64,000 bases of DNA from Vibrio ziniensis (GTDB lineage: Bacteria > Pseudomonadota > Gammaproteobacteria > Enterobacterales > Vibrionaceae), in the NCBI RefSeq assembly GCF_011064285.1, contig NZ_CP049331.1:1054001-1118000 (forward strand). The letters are read 5' to 3'. Below, piece after piece: positions 9,527-18,808 of the stretch. The position numbers were made by a program, and so were the translations under genes. The notes beneath the pieces were generated by a model that worked only from the letters and a program-made list of their open reading frames with translations, had not been told where the DNA came from and ran no database searches. Positions within the stretch are counted from its first letter, which is position 1. Each line of letters begins with the position of its first letter.

Positions 9527-10517
9527 AGAAAAATGCGTAGAACGACACACCGCCGGTACCATGAAGAATATTTTTGTCTTCTTTATATTCTGAAGTATTG
9601 GCGGTAGTGGTAAATGTGAAACCAAAGTGGCGGGTATACCATACAGCTCCAACAACAGCAGTTGATTGCCAGTTTTCTAGCGTAACTTGGTAATAACTTG
9701 CAGGATGTTCTAGGCCATTAAGTGGTCGTTCACCTTCAATAGTAATGTCATTAAATCGATAGCGCGCTTCAATACCACCAAAGACAAACCAGCCATAATT
9801 TGAAGCACCTATCATGCCCGGTTTAAAAGGGCTTTCTGCGGAAATCTGAGCACTACCAAAATTTCCCGCTAAGTCTTGTCCCCAACGCACCATAAAACCT
9901 GTAGAAACATCTTCACGAAAATTGCCTAAATTGATTTCCGAAATATTTGATATTTCGAATTCTGTGCTGGGAGTAAATCTACGGCGGACCAAGTTAAAGT
10001 GAGTTGAATAGCCAACATTAGCCACAACTTTATCCTCTACTTGATAAGCCCAACCATTCGGGTCATCTGATTTGGTAATAGAATGTACTAAGTTTTGAGT
10101 TTCTCTAGACAAAGAGTTTTCACCCGTTGTGCCAATCATTAAGTTGAATCGCTGGCTTTGCTGAGGATGGAGACTTATATAATTAAATTCACCATGAAGT
10201 AAACCGGCGTATGGACGCTCATTGGGTTCTGGTGTTTCAAGTGTGATATCTGATGGCGTCCACATTTTGTGGCCTATACTGAATTCCCATTTATCTAAAC
10301 TTGCCGCTCCCCACATGGATAAACTTAAAGGCTTCGACCACCAATTGGGCCTTACGGCTCCAGATGTGTAAGAGATAAAAACACCGCTAGTGTAGTCTTG
10401 GTCAATGCCAAATACTCCGTCATTATCGATATTGAGAGTGACGGTCGGAGACTGTGCAGCAAGAGCAGAAAAACTAGATGTTAACAGTAGAGTTAGAGTA
10501 AAACGAAATATGGACAT
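9525..10517 (-). CDS. LpxR-like lipid A deacylase family (DUF2219) outer-membrane protein
   Basis: A 330-residue protein with signal peptide MSIFRFTLTLLLTSSFSALA followed by AQSPTVTLNIDNDGVFGIDQ. The IDNDG and DYTSG segments at the mature N-terminus, the SIGHKMWTPSD block and NERPYAG are hallmarks of the DUF2219/LpxR family. LpxR removes the 3' acyloxyacyl group of lipid A in the outer membrane. The protein ends in FF, as beta-barrels do. The start is the ATG at 10517; the longer frame opens with TTG. The last codons and stop overlap the end of a palindromic repeat. Confidence 0.85.
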   Translation of the reverse strand: MSIFRFTLTLLLTSSFSALAAQSPTVTLNIDNDGVFGIDQDYTSGVFISYTSGAVRPNWWSKPLSLSMWGAASLDKWEFSIGHKMWTPSDITLETPEPNERPYAGLLHGEFNYISLHPQQSQRFNLMIGTTGENSLSRETQNLVHSITKSDDPNGWAYQVEDKVVANVGYSTHFNLVRRRFTPSTEFEISNISEINLGNFREDVSTGFMVRWGQDLAGNFGSAQISAESPFKPGMIGASNYGWFVFGGIEARYRFNDITIEGERPLNGLEHPASYYQVTLENWQSTAVVGAVWYTRHFGFTFTTTANTSEYKEDKNILHGTGGVSFYAFF

Positions 10518-10655
10518 CAAATTACAGCTTAAATACAACGATGTTGAAATACTAACTGATTGATATGTTTAATACGAGAAATGAAGAGTCACTAAAACAA
10601 AAAATTTGTTCAGCCCATAAAAATTAACGTTTTGATTCAATTCGACATTAAATAA

Positions 10656-10681
10656 AAAGCCCTCGCTATTGCGAGGGCTTT
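10656..10681 (-). terminator. Terminator downstream of pflB
   Basis: AAAGCCCTCGC at 10656-10666 pairs with GCGAGGGCTTT at 10671-10681 around TATT (11 bp). On the minus strand it is followed by TTTATTTAAT, so it ends pflB transcription 24 nt after the stop codon. Confidence 0.9.
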
Positions 10682-10704
10682 AAGCTCATGATTTAAGCGA
10701 AGTC

Positions 10705-12984
10705 TTACATTGACTCAGTAAATGTACGAGCGATAACGTCAGCTTGTTGTTCAGCAGTCAGAGAGTTGAAACGAACAGCGTAACCAGATACACGGATAGT
10801 TAGCTGAGGGTATTTCTCTGGGTGTTTAACAGCGTCTAGTAGAGTGTCGCGGTTAAGCACGTTAACGTTTAGGTGTTGACCACCCTCTAGTTTGCCAGCT
10901 TCATGGTGGAAATAACCATCCATTAGACCAGCAAGGTTAGCGCGTTGGCTTGCTTCTTCTTTACCTAATGCGTTTGGAACGATAGAGAAGGTGTAAGAGA
11001 TACCATCTTGAGCGTCAGCAAACGGTAGTTTCGCTACTGAAGTCAATGATGCGACTGCACCTTTCTCGTCACGACCGTGCATTGGGTTTGCTCCTGGTGC
11101 AAATGGAGTACCAGCACGACGACCGTCAGGAGTGTTACCAGTCTTCTTACCGTATACCACGTTTGAAGTGATAGTTAGGATAGACTGAGTAGGGATCGCA
11201 TTACGGTAAGTCTTAAGCTCACGGATCTTATTCATAAATACAGAAACAAGTTCACAAGCGATATCATCTACGCGAGGATCATTGTTACCGAATTTAGGGT
11301 AATCGCCTTCGATTTCGAAGTCGATTGCTAGACCATCTTCGTCACGAATTGGTTTAACTTTAGCGTACTTGATTGCAGATAGAGAGTCAGCTGCAACAGA
11401 TAGACCTGCGATACCACATGCCATAGTACGTTTAACGTCACGGTCGTGTAGAGCCATTAGAGACGCTTCGTAGCTGTACTTGTCGTGCATGAAGTGGATA
11501 GCGTTTAGTGCAGTCACATACTGCTTAGCTAGCCAATCCATGAAGTGATCCATTTTTTCCCAAAGTTCGTTGTAATCTAGGTATTCACCTGAGATTTTGT
11601 CCATTTTCGGACCAACTTGGATTTTCAGTTTCTCATCGACACCGCCGTTGATGGTGTAAAGCATCGTTTTAGCAAGGTTCGCACGAGCACCGAAGAACTG
11701 CATTTGTTTACCAACAACCATTGGAGATACACAACATGCGATTGCGTAGTCGTCTGATTGCATGTCTGGACGCATTAGATCGTCGTTTTCGTACTGGATA
11801 GAAGAAGTATCGATAGATACTTTTGCACAGAAACGTTTGAAACCATCTGGTAGTGCTTCAGACCAAAGAACAGTGATGTTTGGCTCTGGAGAAGGACCCA
11901 TAGTGTATAGGCTGTTTAGGAAACGGAAGTTAGAACGCGTTACTAGCGTACGACCGTCAAGACCCATACCACCCATAGATTCTGTTGCCCAAATTGGGTC
12001 GCCAGAGAATAGCTCATCGTACTCAGGAGTACGTAGGAAACGAACCATACGTAGTTTCATTACGAAGTGGTCAATCATTTCTTGAGCTTGGTCTTCAGTG
12101 ATCTTACCAGCAGCGATATCACGCTCGATGTACACATCTAGGAATGTAGAAGTACGACCTAGAGACATTGCAGCACCGTTTTGTGACTTAACAGCAGCTA
12201 GGTAGCCGAAGTAAGTCCATTGGATAGCTTCTTGTGCTGTTTCAGCTGGACGACCAATATCGCAACCGTATTTTGCAGCCATCTTCTTGATTTGACCTAG
12301 AGCACGGTGTTGCTCAGCGATCTCTTCACGAAGTTGCATAGTCATGTGAAGGTCTTCACCGTTCTCAAAACGTGCTTGTAGCGACGTGAATTGAGCGAAT
12401 TTGTCCTTCATTAGGAAGTCGATACCGTATAGTGCAACACGACGGTAGTCACCAATGATACGACCACGGCCGTATGCATCTGGAAGACCAGTTAGTACAC
12501 CAGATTTACGACATGCAAGGATGTCTGGAGTGTAGATATCGAAAACACCAGCGTTGTGAGTTTTACGGTATTCTGAATAGATTTTTGAAACCATAGGATC
12601 AAGTTCACGATCGTATGCTTTGCATGAACCTTCAACCATACGGATACCACCGTTAGGGATGATAGCACGCTTAAGTGGAGCGTCAGTTTGAAGACCAACG
12701 ATAGTTTCAAGATCTTTTTCGATGTAGCCTGCATCGTGAGCTGTGATGGTAGAGATAACAGAAGTGTCAAAATCTACAGGAGCGTGAGTAGAGTTCTCCT
12801 GTTTGATGCCTTCCATTACTTTAGCCCAAAGCGTTTTAGTCGCTTCAGTACCCTCAGAAACTAGGAAAGATTCGTCACCCTCGTATGGAGTGTAGTTCTT
12901 TTGAATGAAATCACGAACGTTTACTTCGTTTTGCCACTCACCTGCAGCAAAACCTTCCCAAGCTTTAGCAAATTGCTCTGCCAT
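10705..12984 (-). CDS. pflB: Formate acetyltransferase (pyruvate formate-lyase)
   Basis: The 759-residue enzyme converts pyruvate and CoA to formate and acetyl-CoA in anaerobic cells. The catalytic cysteine pair lies in AIACCVSPM (residues 417-418). The glycyl radical site is the glycine at residue 734 in [13 protein letters not shown]. Length and ends agree with E. coli PflB. AAGGTAGGT precedes the ATG. The formate channel gene focA, which precedes pflB in enterobacteria, is absent here; the upstream neighbour is a DUF3360 transporter-like gene with its own terminator, so pflB probably has a promoter in 12985-13230. I found no consensus FNR box in that interval. Confidence 0.97.
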   Translation of the reverse strand: MAEQFAKAWEGFAAGEWQNEVNVRDFIQKNYTPYEGDESFLVSEGTEATKTLWAKVMEGIKQENSTHAPVDFDTSVISTITAHDAGYIEKDLETIVGLQTDAPLKRAIIPNGGIRMVEGSCKAYDRELDPMVSKIYSEYRKTHNAGVFDIYTPDILACRKSGVLTGLPDAYGRGRIIGDYRRVALYGIDFLMKDKFAQFTSLQARFENGEDLHMTMQLREEIAEQHRALGQIKKMAAKYGCDIGRPAETAQEAIQWTYFGYLAAVKSQNGAAMSLGRTSTFLDVYIERDIAAGKITEDQAQEMIDHFVMKLRMVRFLRTPEYDELFSGDPIWATESMGGMGLDGRTLVTRSNFRFLNSLYTMGPSPEPNITVLWSEALPDGFKRFCAKVSIDTSSIQYENDDLMRPDMQSDDYAIACCVSPMVVGKQMQFFGARANLAKTMLYTINGGVDEKLKIQVGPKMDKISGEYLDYNELWEKMDHFMDWLAKQYVTALNAIHFMHDKYSYEASLMALHDRDVKRTMACGIAGLSVAADSLSAIKYAKVKPIRDEDGLAIDFEIEGDYPKFGNNDPRVDDIACELVSVFMNKIRELKTYRNAIPTQSILTITSNVVYGKKTGNTPDGRRAGTPFAPGANPMHGRDEKGAVASLTSVAKLPFADAQDGISYTFSIVPNALGKEEASQRANLAGLMDGYFHHEAGKLEGGQHLNVNVLNRDTLLDAVKHPEKYPQLTIRVSGYAVRFNSLTAEQQADVIARTFTESM

Positions 12985-13233
12985 GACATACCTACCTTTT
13001 TAGTAGAAAAAACACGTACTGTTTCGCCGTTGAGCCAGCTATCTCCTCATTGGAAGAGAGGCAGTACACTCGATTTAATAACAATATGTATAGTTCATAA
13101 TCTCAGATTAATACTATAGATATTGTTATTTGTTCTTACGCTGAAATGTCCGTTTGATGAAATTACATTACACTAAAAAAAAATTGCAAAACTTAAACTA
13201 AATCAATAAAAGTTGAAAAATACAATAAAAAGA

Positions 13234-13254
13234 GGGTAGCGTCTTGCGCTACCC
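13234..13254 (-). terminator. Terminator of the DUF3360 gene
   Basis: GGGTAGCG at 13234-13241 pairs with CGCTACCC at 13247-13254. On the minus strand it is followed by TCTTTTTATTG. It separates the DUF3360 gene from pflB. Confidence 0.85.
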
Positions 13255-13275
13255 GTCTAATCTTTAATCTCTAGC

Positions 13276-14823
13276 TTATAGCCAAGCTTTTAGACCATAT
13301 TGAGCTTCTAGCATACCAACGGCAAGCATTGCAACAAGACAGATAATGAACACGCTTACAGGGATAACAATTTTATCCAAGAAAGACAAGCGTGCAGCAC
13401 GTTCTTTGTCACCGATTAGACCATTGTTGTCTAGGAACATGGTCAGAGCCCAAGCAAGCACTGGGTTTGCTACAATAGAAGCAAAAATACAGATACCAGC
13501 AGCTTGCGAGTCTTTTGTATCGCGAACCATTTGCATACCTGCTTCTAGTAGAGGTAGAGATACACCTACTAATAGAGCAACACGCATTACTGGTGGCCAT
13601 ACTGCAACGTCCATAGGGAAGCCAAGTACGGCAACAGTCATTACGATCAAACCAAGCAGAATTGAACCCGCTGGGATTGGACGTTTAGCGATAGCAGCAG
13701 GGATCATGTAAGTACCCCAAGATGATGTGATGTTACCACCACCTACTGCTGTACCAACCATTTGACGGAATGAACACATAGTCATAGTGTCATCAACGTC
13801 CATCAACACTTTTTCAGAACCTCTAGGGTAGTTCATCTCTTGGAAAATACGGTGACCTAGGAAGTCTGGAGACCACATCGCTACAGCTAGAATTGCGAAT
13901 GGTAGAGATGCGATGAAGTGTTCCATGTTAGGAAGACCTAGCATCCAACCTTCTTCAGTGCTGCCCCACCAGTAAACTGGGTTTAGGTTTGGAAGGCCCA
14001 TGTGAGTTTCGAATTTAATGTCGAAACCAGCACCTAGAGCTAGAGCGATTGCAAGACCAGAGAATGCACACACAGGGATAGCAAGCCAACGCTTATTCAC
14101 TTTAGCTAGGTATGCGTAAATCGCAACGTTGATACCAAGTACGATAATACCTACATAACCCATGCTTCCTGCGGCTACGTCTGCCGATTGTAAACCGACC
14201 GCCCAGGTTTGTATGGAGTTGATCTGACTGATTGTTCCCGTCAAACCAAGGAATATGAGCAAACCACCGGCTGTACCTTCAGAAGTGAGGTTAACAAGCT
14301 TAGAGCCACCTTTGAAGAAACTGAGTAGTAGACCAAAGACACCAATAAGCAGTGCTAATGCTAGAGGGTGAGCACCCGCTAGAGCAATCGTGCCGATTAA
14401 CGGAATCATCGGACCGTGGTTACCTGCTAAGTTTGCTTTAGGGTTGAAGATACCAGAAGCAAGCACGCAGAATAATAAAGCTGGAATCAACATCTCAACA
14501 CGAGCTACTTCAATAGCAAACTCTTTAGTTAGATGAACGTGATCCCAAGCTTGAGTCAGACCTTCAGCCCAAGACATCATAACAGCAGAGTACATCGAGA
14601 TGATGCCGATAGTACCAGCTAGAGCAGGAACAAAGTCTTCAAGTTCGAAACGGAAATCGCGACCCGGTAGGTTTAAGCCAAAGCGGCGAGGTTTCATGAT
14701 TTGTAATTCATGATCTAAATAATCTGAACGGCTGTTGAACTCAGACGCTGGACGATGAAGCTCACTGTAGCTCTTAGTCTCGATATCTGAATCAGAATGC
14801 GCTTTATTCACTGCTTCTGACAT
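13276..14823 (-). CDS. DUF3360 family inner-membrane protein, putative transporter
   Basis: A 515-residue protein with a hydrophilic N-terminus of about 65 residues and then some 11-13 hydrophobic segments. I assign it to DUF3360, an uncharacterised family of this length common in marine gammaproteobacteria. The repeated small-residue helices, GNHGPMIPLIG, GTAGGLLIFLGLTG and GGGNITSSWGTYMIPAA resemble the half-helix motifs of SulP/NCS2-type transporters; that fold similarity is inferred. It lies upstream of pflB in the same direction and ends in its own terminator. A near-consensus FNR box sits about 190 bp before its start, so anaerobic expression and transport of an anion or organic acid are plausible. 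Substrate unknown. Confidence 0.7.
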   Translation of the reverse strand: MSEAVNKAHSDSDIETKSYSELHRPASEFNSRSDYLDHELQIMKPRRFGLNLPGRDFRFELEDFVPALAGTIGIISMYSAVMMSWAEGLTQAWDHVHLTKEFAIEVARVEMLIPALLFCVLASGIFNPKANLAGNHGPMIPLIGTIALAGAHPLALALLIGVFGLLLSFFKGGSKLVNLTSEGTAGGLLIFLGLTGTISQINSIQTWAVGLQSADVAAGSMGYVGIIVLGINVAIYAYLAKVNKRWLAIPVCAFSGLAIALALGAGFDIKFETHMGLPNLNPVYWWGSTEEGWMLGLPNMEHFIASLPFAILAVAMWSPDFLGHRIFQEMNYPRGSEKVLMDVDDTMTMCSFRQMVGTAVGGGNITSSWGTYMIPAAIAKRPIPAGSILLGLIVMTVAVLGFPMDVAVWPPVMRVALLVGVSLPLLEAGMQMVRDTKDSQAAGICIFASIVANPVLAWALTMFLDNNGLIGDKERAARLSFLDKIVIPVSVFIICLVAMLAVGMLEAQYGLKAWL

Positions 14824-15337
14824 AGATTCCTCATTGTATTAAAGTAATTAATTCTGAATAAAATTCTGCTTTAGTGTTCGCGAAAGCGAAAATTTAGGCT
14901 GAATATGTAACACGTTTCTGTTGTGCTTTATAGCATAGCCAACGAAATAATAATGGGCATTAGAACCGCCTTATATTTAGTGGCGAGTTTAACGTGCTAA
15001 CCCTTTATAGTGATTGATCTTGATCACTTTAGTAATGGAAATGAAAGAAAACTACATTAAGTCCTTAAATATGGCTGAGTCATTGATTTATATGCGTAAT
15101 TTGTTTTCATTTGTGATGTTTAGAACAAAAAATGAGAGGTTTATACAGAGGTTTGTATAACCAATGATTAACAAATGTTAACTAGATCATATTTTTTGGT
15201 GATGTTATGCAGAAATTGATTTGTAATTCAAATGCATGATGTGTGACGAAGTTGGACTGCTATTTTAGAATTATTTTTGTTAGTATCAGGAATAGTTAAC
15301 TTTATTTAAAATTTATTGCTGATTCTAGGAAAAATGC
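14824..15337. other. Long divergent intergenic region, DUF3360 gene / lipoprotein gene
   Basis: 514 bp, very AT-rich, with no coding frame I would support. It contains the FNR-like site at 15014-15027. The half near the lipoprotein gene (about 15100-15320) has many A/T tracts and could bind H-NS-type proteins. TAGGAAAA lies just before the lipoprotein ATG. Confidence 0.45.
15014..15027. promoter_or_regulatory. Candidate FNR box
   Basis: TTGATCTTGATCAC matches the FNR consensus TTGAT-N4-ATCAA at nine of ten positions and sits inside a wider palindrome AGTGAT...ATCACT. It is about 190 bp upstream of the DUF3360 start and 310 bp upstream of the lipoprotein gene. Confidence 0.5.
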
Positions 15338-16873
15338 ATGAGTAAAATCAGAATATTGCCACTAGTGGCAATAGTTTCAAGTATGTTAGTAGGCTGTGGC
15401 GGCGGAGGCGGCGGTAGCGGTTCAAGTAGTGTTAAAAAGACGCAATACAATTTTTCGTTTTATTCGTCGACAACTATTAATCAATCGCAAACAAGCAACG
15501 CTGCTTATGCAAAATGCGTTATCTATAAAACGGGTACGGATAGTAACGGAGACGCTGCATATACGGTTTATACTCCGGCATCAACTAGCCAAACAAACAA
15601 TGACACAGTGCTGGGTTTTTACAGTAATGCCAGTGGTGAGCGTGTAAGTGATTACATCTCCGTTTCTAGTGGTTCATTAAGTTTCTATATTGACGATATC
15701 CCTGATAATGGTTTCTTCACATTCCAAGTAGTGAATGAAGTTGGTGGTTCAACGATTAAGGCGATGAGCTTTAGCAAAGAGTTTTTGCAACAAGATAGCA
15801 GCTTTCGTACTGGCAAGTTTGGTATAAATCGTACGTCTGATAGTGCAACAAGTTGTGTAACAAGTGACAATAAGCGCACTACTAAAACAGATTCTAGCAC
15901 CCAGTATGAAAGTAATAGTGCTTATCCTGGTGGGGCTATGAACTATAATTTTTATTCTCAAATCGACAGTATTCTTAATACCCCTTACCAGACTTTGAGC
16001 AGCACGAGGACTTTAGATAGTTATAGTGATGAGAATACTTTTATCGTGCAGTACACAGACAGTGCTAGATCGGAAATATCACAATACGGATTTAGTAATT
16101 GGACTGTTTCAAGTCAAGCAATAGAGATGGCTTTAGCGGATCAGGACACAGGTACTATTACACTTAATACCAACATGTCTCTTTCTGACATTCCGATTGA
16201 AATTATTTCAGGTAATTATGCATATAGTTTGCTTGATCGTTCGACGACCTCTCTTACCTTCATGCATCCGGCGGAGTTGACGGATGAAACTTGGGTGTTT
16301 GAAGTTAGTGATGTTGATTTGCCTACTAATGCGAACTGGAGTGCAACTTATTCATCGGCTGTAGATACCACCAGTTCTCAATGGGATTTGGTCGTCGATG
16401 ATGCTTCTTTATATACAGTGACCAACTTGCAAGATCAAAAGCCTACGGTCTTGACTGGTGACGTGATTGATTTAAGCGGTGCGATTCCATTGCAAAGTGA
16501 GATAGGTATGCAGCGAATCGCTTACAGAAGTAATACCTCAAGTGTTGGTACAACATATAACGTTACTCATGTCTTATATTCTATGCTAACGGAAGAGGTT
16601 GTTGCGCCTGAGCTGTATTACTATGATTATTCGAGTAGTGTGATCGATGCACTAAAAGTTAGTGATAGTAGTGCATTTAGTTTGAGCCATTTAATCCTTG
16701 AAGACATTGACGATGTATCAAGTAGTGAGTTTATGTCGCTATTCGCTGTAGGTAGCTCAAATGATTTAGATGCCGAAATTACGGGGCTTGTGGTTAGCGA
16801 ACAACAAGCAGAAGTCAATCAAGTTCAGCTAAAGAAAGTAAAGAGTCTAATGCTATCTCGACTTGATGATTAG
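15338..16873 (+). CDS. Unrecognised 511-residue lipoprotein
   Basis: I do not recognise the family. The N-terminus is a lipoprotein signal with lipobox LVGC; Cys20 is followed by six glycines and a Ser/Gly linker. Position +2 is not Asp, so outer-membrane sorting is expected. The mature part is rich in Ser, Thr, Tyr and Asp, low in Lys, mostly predicted beta by eye, with only a few Cys (including those in YAKCVIYKTG and SATSCVTSDN), suggesting an extracytoplasmic beta-domain protein. It has a good ribosome site (TAGGAAAA) and is a single-gene unit closed by a strong terminator. It may be surface exposed. The gene looks AT-richer than its neighbours. Confidence 0.8.
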   Translation: MSKIRILPLVAIVSSMLVGCGGGGGGSGSSSVKKTQYNFSFYSSTTINQSQTSNAAYAKCVIYKTGTDSNGDAAYTVYTPASTSQTNNDTVLGFYSNASGERVSDYISVSSGSLSFYIDDIPDNGFFTFQVVNEVGGSTIKAMSFSKEFLQQDSSFRTGKFGINRTSDSATSCVTSDNKRTTKTDSSTQYESNSAYPGGAMNYNFYSQIDSILNTPYQTLSSTRTLDSYSDENTFIVQYTDSARSEISQYGFSNWTVSSQAIEMALADQDTGTITLNTNMSLSDIPIEIISGNYAYSLLDRSTTSLTFMHPAELTDETWVFEVSDVDLPTNANWSATYSSAVDTTSSQWDLVVDDASLYTVTNLQDQKPTVLTGDVIDLSGAIPLQSEIGMQRIAYRSNTSSVGTTYNVTHVLYSMLTEEVVAPELYYYDYSSSVIDALKVSDSSAFSLSHLILEDIDDVSSSEFMSLFAVGSSNDLDAEITGLVVSEQQAEVNQVQLKKVKSLMLSRLDD

Positions 16874-16900
16874 ATAAGATCTGAATTCTCACAGCCATAT

Positions 16901-16925
16901 AAAGCCCCTTTTGGGGCTTTTTTTG
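16901..16925 (+). terminator. Terminator of the lipoprotein gene
   Basis: AAAGCCCC at 16901-16908 pairs with GGGGCTTT at 16913-16920 around TTTT, followed by a T-run. Confidence 0.9.
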
Positions 16926-16963
16926 TTTTTAATATTCATGTATAAGAGAATATAAAGCTAAAA

Positions 16964-17002
16964 AATGAATAACATTCCATTATTCGTAACTAATTATTCC
17001 CT
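16964..17002 (+). promoter_or_regulatory. Candidate tandem ARG boxes (ArgR operator)
   Basis: AATGAATAACATTCCATT (16964-16981) and CGTAACTAATTATTCCCT (16985-17002) resemble the 18-bp ARG box (TGAAT-W4-ATTCA core), matching about 8 and 7 of 10 core positions. They are separated by 3 bp, the classic spacing for an ArgR hexamer. They lie 108 bp upstream of a basic amino-acid ABC operon. Confidence 0.4.
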
Positions 17003-17109
17003 TTTTGTAGGTTAATAATTTGTTGCATGTTATGGCGGTGAGTGATACTTTGTAGCGAAATTGAGCTGGAATGCTCTGCAGTGTCATAAAATACAGGGAG
17101 TTAAAGCGC

Positions 17110-17880
17110 ATGAAAGAAGTACCAGCGCTCGATATAAAACAACTGCACAAAACGTTTGGCCAGAATGAAGTTCTGAAAGGTATCTCACTTCAAGCGCATA
17201 AAGGAGATGTTATCTCTATTATTGGCTCGTCCGGTTCTGGCAAAAGTACCTTCCTACGTTGCATCAACTTACTTGAAACGCCTACAGACGGTGAAATCTG
17301 GGTGAATGGTGAGTTGATTCAGATGAAAAAAAACCGCCAAGGTATTTCTCTTCCTGCTAATGAAAAACAAGTTCAGCGTATCCGTTCGCGTTTAGCTATG
17401 GTTTTTCAGGGATTTAATCTTTGGTCACATATGACAGTGTTAGAAAACGTCATTGAAGCACCTGTCCATGTATTAGGTGTTCCCAAAGCACAAGCGATTG
17501 AAAAAGCGGAAGCACTCCTTCAGAAAGTCGGTCTTTATGAACGTAAAGATTACTACCCAGGGCATTTGTCTGGCGGTCAGCAACAGCGAGCTGCAATTGC
17601 GCGAGCTTTAGCTGTTGATCCTGAAGTTCTTCTGTTTGATGAACCTACGTCTGCTCTGGACCCAGAATTAGTTGGCGAGGTGTTGGGTGTTATGCGTTCA
17701 CTGGCCGAAGAAGGGCGAACCATGCTAGTTGTAACCCATGAAATGGCATTCGCTCGTGATGTATCAAATCATGTCATGTTTTTGCATCAAGGATTGGTAG
17801 AAGAACAGGGTGATCCTAAAAAGCTGTTTACGAATCCAGATTCTGAACGTCTCAAACAGTTTATTTCATCAATTTATTAA
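17110..17880 (+). CDS. Basic amino-acid ABC transporter, ATP-binding subunit (HisP/AotP-like)
   Basis: A 256-residue ABC ATPase close to HisP: Walker A IGSSGSGKST, signature LSGGQQQR, Walker [15 protein letters not shown] and switch histidine in VVTHEMAFARD. GDVISIIGSSGSGK and MVFQGFNLWSHMTVLENV are typical of the polar amino-acid subfamily. The ATG at 17110 has GGGAG upstream; the longer frame from 17071 is unlikely. It is the first gene of a four-gene unit (ATPase, binding protein, two permeases). The order and similarity suggest arginine, ornithine, lysine or histidine uptake; the putative ARG boxes upstream favour arginine. Confidence 0.92.
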   Translation: MKEVPALDIKQLHKTFGQNEVLKGISLQAHKGDVISIIGSSGSGKSTFLRCINLLETPTDGEIWVNGELIQMKKNRQGISLPANEKQVQRIRSRLAMVFQGFNLWSHMTVLENVIEAPVHVLGVPKAQAIEKAEALLQKVGLYERKDYYPGHLSGGQQQRAAIARALAVDPEVLLFDEPTSALDPELVGEVLGVMRSLAEEGRTMLVVTHEMAFARDVSNHVMFLHQGLVEEQGDPKKLFTNPDSERLKQFISSIY

Positions 17881-17969
17881 CACATATTAGCTTGTCTGTT
17901 TTACGACAGATTCGCTGAGAAAACTAAAGCTATAAAAATAGAAAACACAACAATCACAGGAGTATGGAA

Positions 17970-18746
17970 ATGAAAAAGTGGTTATTAGTTGCGGCGATAG
18001 CTGCTACAGCTGCGACCGGTGTAGCCCAAGCGAAAGAGTGGAAAACTGTACGCTTTGGTATTGAAGGTGCTTACCCTCCGTTCAGCTGGACTGAAGCTGA
18101 CGGCTCTCTGAAGGGGTTCGATGTTGATATGGCGAATGCTCTATGTAAAGAGATGGCTGTACAGTGTCAAATTGTTGCTCAAGACTGGGATGGTATTATT
18201 CCTTCTCTACTTGCTCGTAAATACGATGCAATCATTGCAGCGATGTCTATCACTGAAGAACGCAAGAAGAAAGTCGATTTCACTCATAAATACGCACTGA
18301 TTCCAAACAAATTCATTGCTAAAAAAGGCGCGGGTTTAGAGTTTACTAAAGAAGGCCTTAAAGGTGTTAAAATTGGTGTGCAACGCGCAACAACGCATGA
18401 CAAATACTTAACTGACAACTACGGTGACTCTGTTGAAATCGTCCGTTACGGTTCTTTCGATGAAGCTTATCTAGATCTAGGTAATGGTCGTATCGCGTCT
18501 GTTCTTGGTGATGCATCTGCACTTGAAGACGGCGTACTAAACAAACCAGGCGGTGAAGGCTACGAATTCGTTGGTCCATCATTAACTGATCCAAAATGGT
18601 TCGGTGACGGTTTTGGTATCGCAACTCGTAAACAAGATAAAGACCTAACTGAGAAGCTAAATGGTGCTATCGATTCACTTCGTGAAAAAGGTGTTTATCA
18701 ACAAATCGCTGCAAAATACTTCAAGTACGACGTATACGGTGATTAA
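17970..18746 (+). CDS. Basic amino-acid ABC transporter, periplasmic binding protein
   Basis: A 258-residue binding protein of the HisJ/ArgT/AotJ family. The signal peptide MKKWLLVAAIAATAATGVAQA is cut before KEWKTVRFGIEGAYPPFSW. The IEGAYPPFS and SLKGFDVDMANALC segments are the family signature. The two ligand-binding lobes end in GVYQQIAAKYFKYDVYGD. AGGAG lies seven bases before the second ATG (17970), which I prefer over the ATG at 17964. A strong hairpin lies just after the stop codon, which may keep this mRNA segment abundant relative to the permease genes, as in other binding-protein operons. Confidence 0.93.
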   Translation: MKKWLLVAAIAATAATGVAQAKEWKTVRFGIEGAYPPFSWTEADGSLKGFDVDMANALCKEMAVQCQIVAQDWDGIIPSLLARKYDAIIAAMSITEERKKKVDFTHKYALIPNKFIAKKGAGLEFTKEGLKGVKIGVQRATTHDKYLTDNYGDSVEIVRYGSFDEAYLDLGNGRIASVLGDASALEDGVLNKPGGEGYEFVGPSLTDPKWFGDGFGIATRKQDKDLTEKLNGAIDSLREKGVYQQIAAKYFKYDVYGD

Positions 18747-18758
18747 TTAGCCTCAAAT

Positions 18759-18788
18759 GTCCCTATTGTGCTCATTAACAATAGGGAC
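18759..18788 (+). other. Hairpin after binding-protein gene
   Basis: GTCCCTATTGT at 18759-18769 pairs perfectly (11 bp) with ACAATAGGGAC at 18778-18788 around an 8-nt loop. No T-run follows, so partial termination or 3'-end protection of the upstream mRNA is more likely than full termination. Confidence 0.6.
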
Positions 18789-18808
18789 GAAACAATAATA
18801 AAGGCATT

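Noticed and set aside
12985..13230. FNR box directly upstream of pflB
   Set aside because: TTGATGAAATTACA near 13155 has only one good half; no consensus site found.
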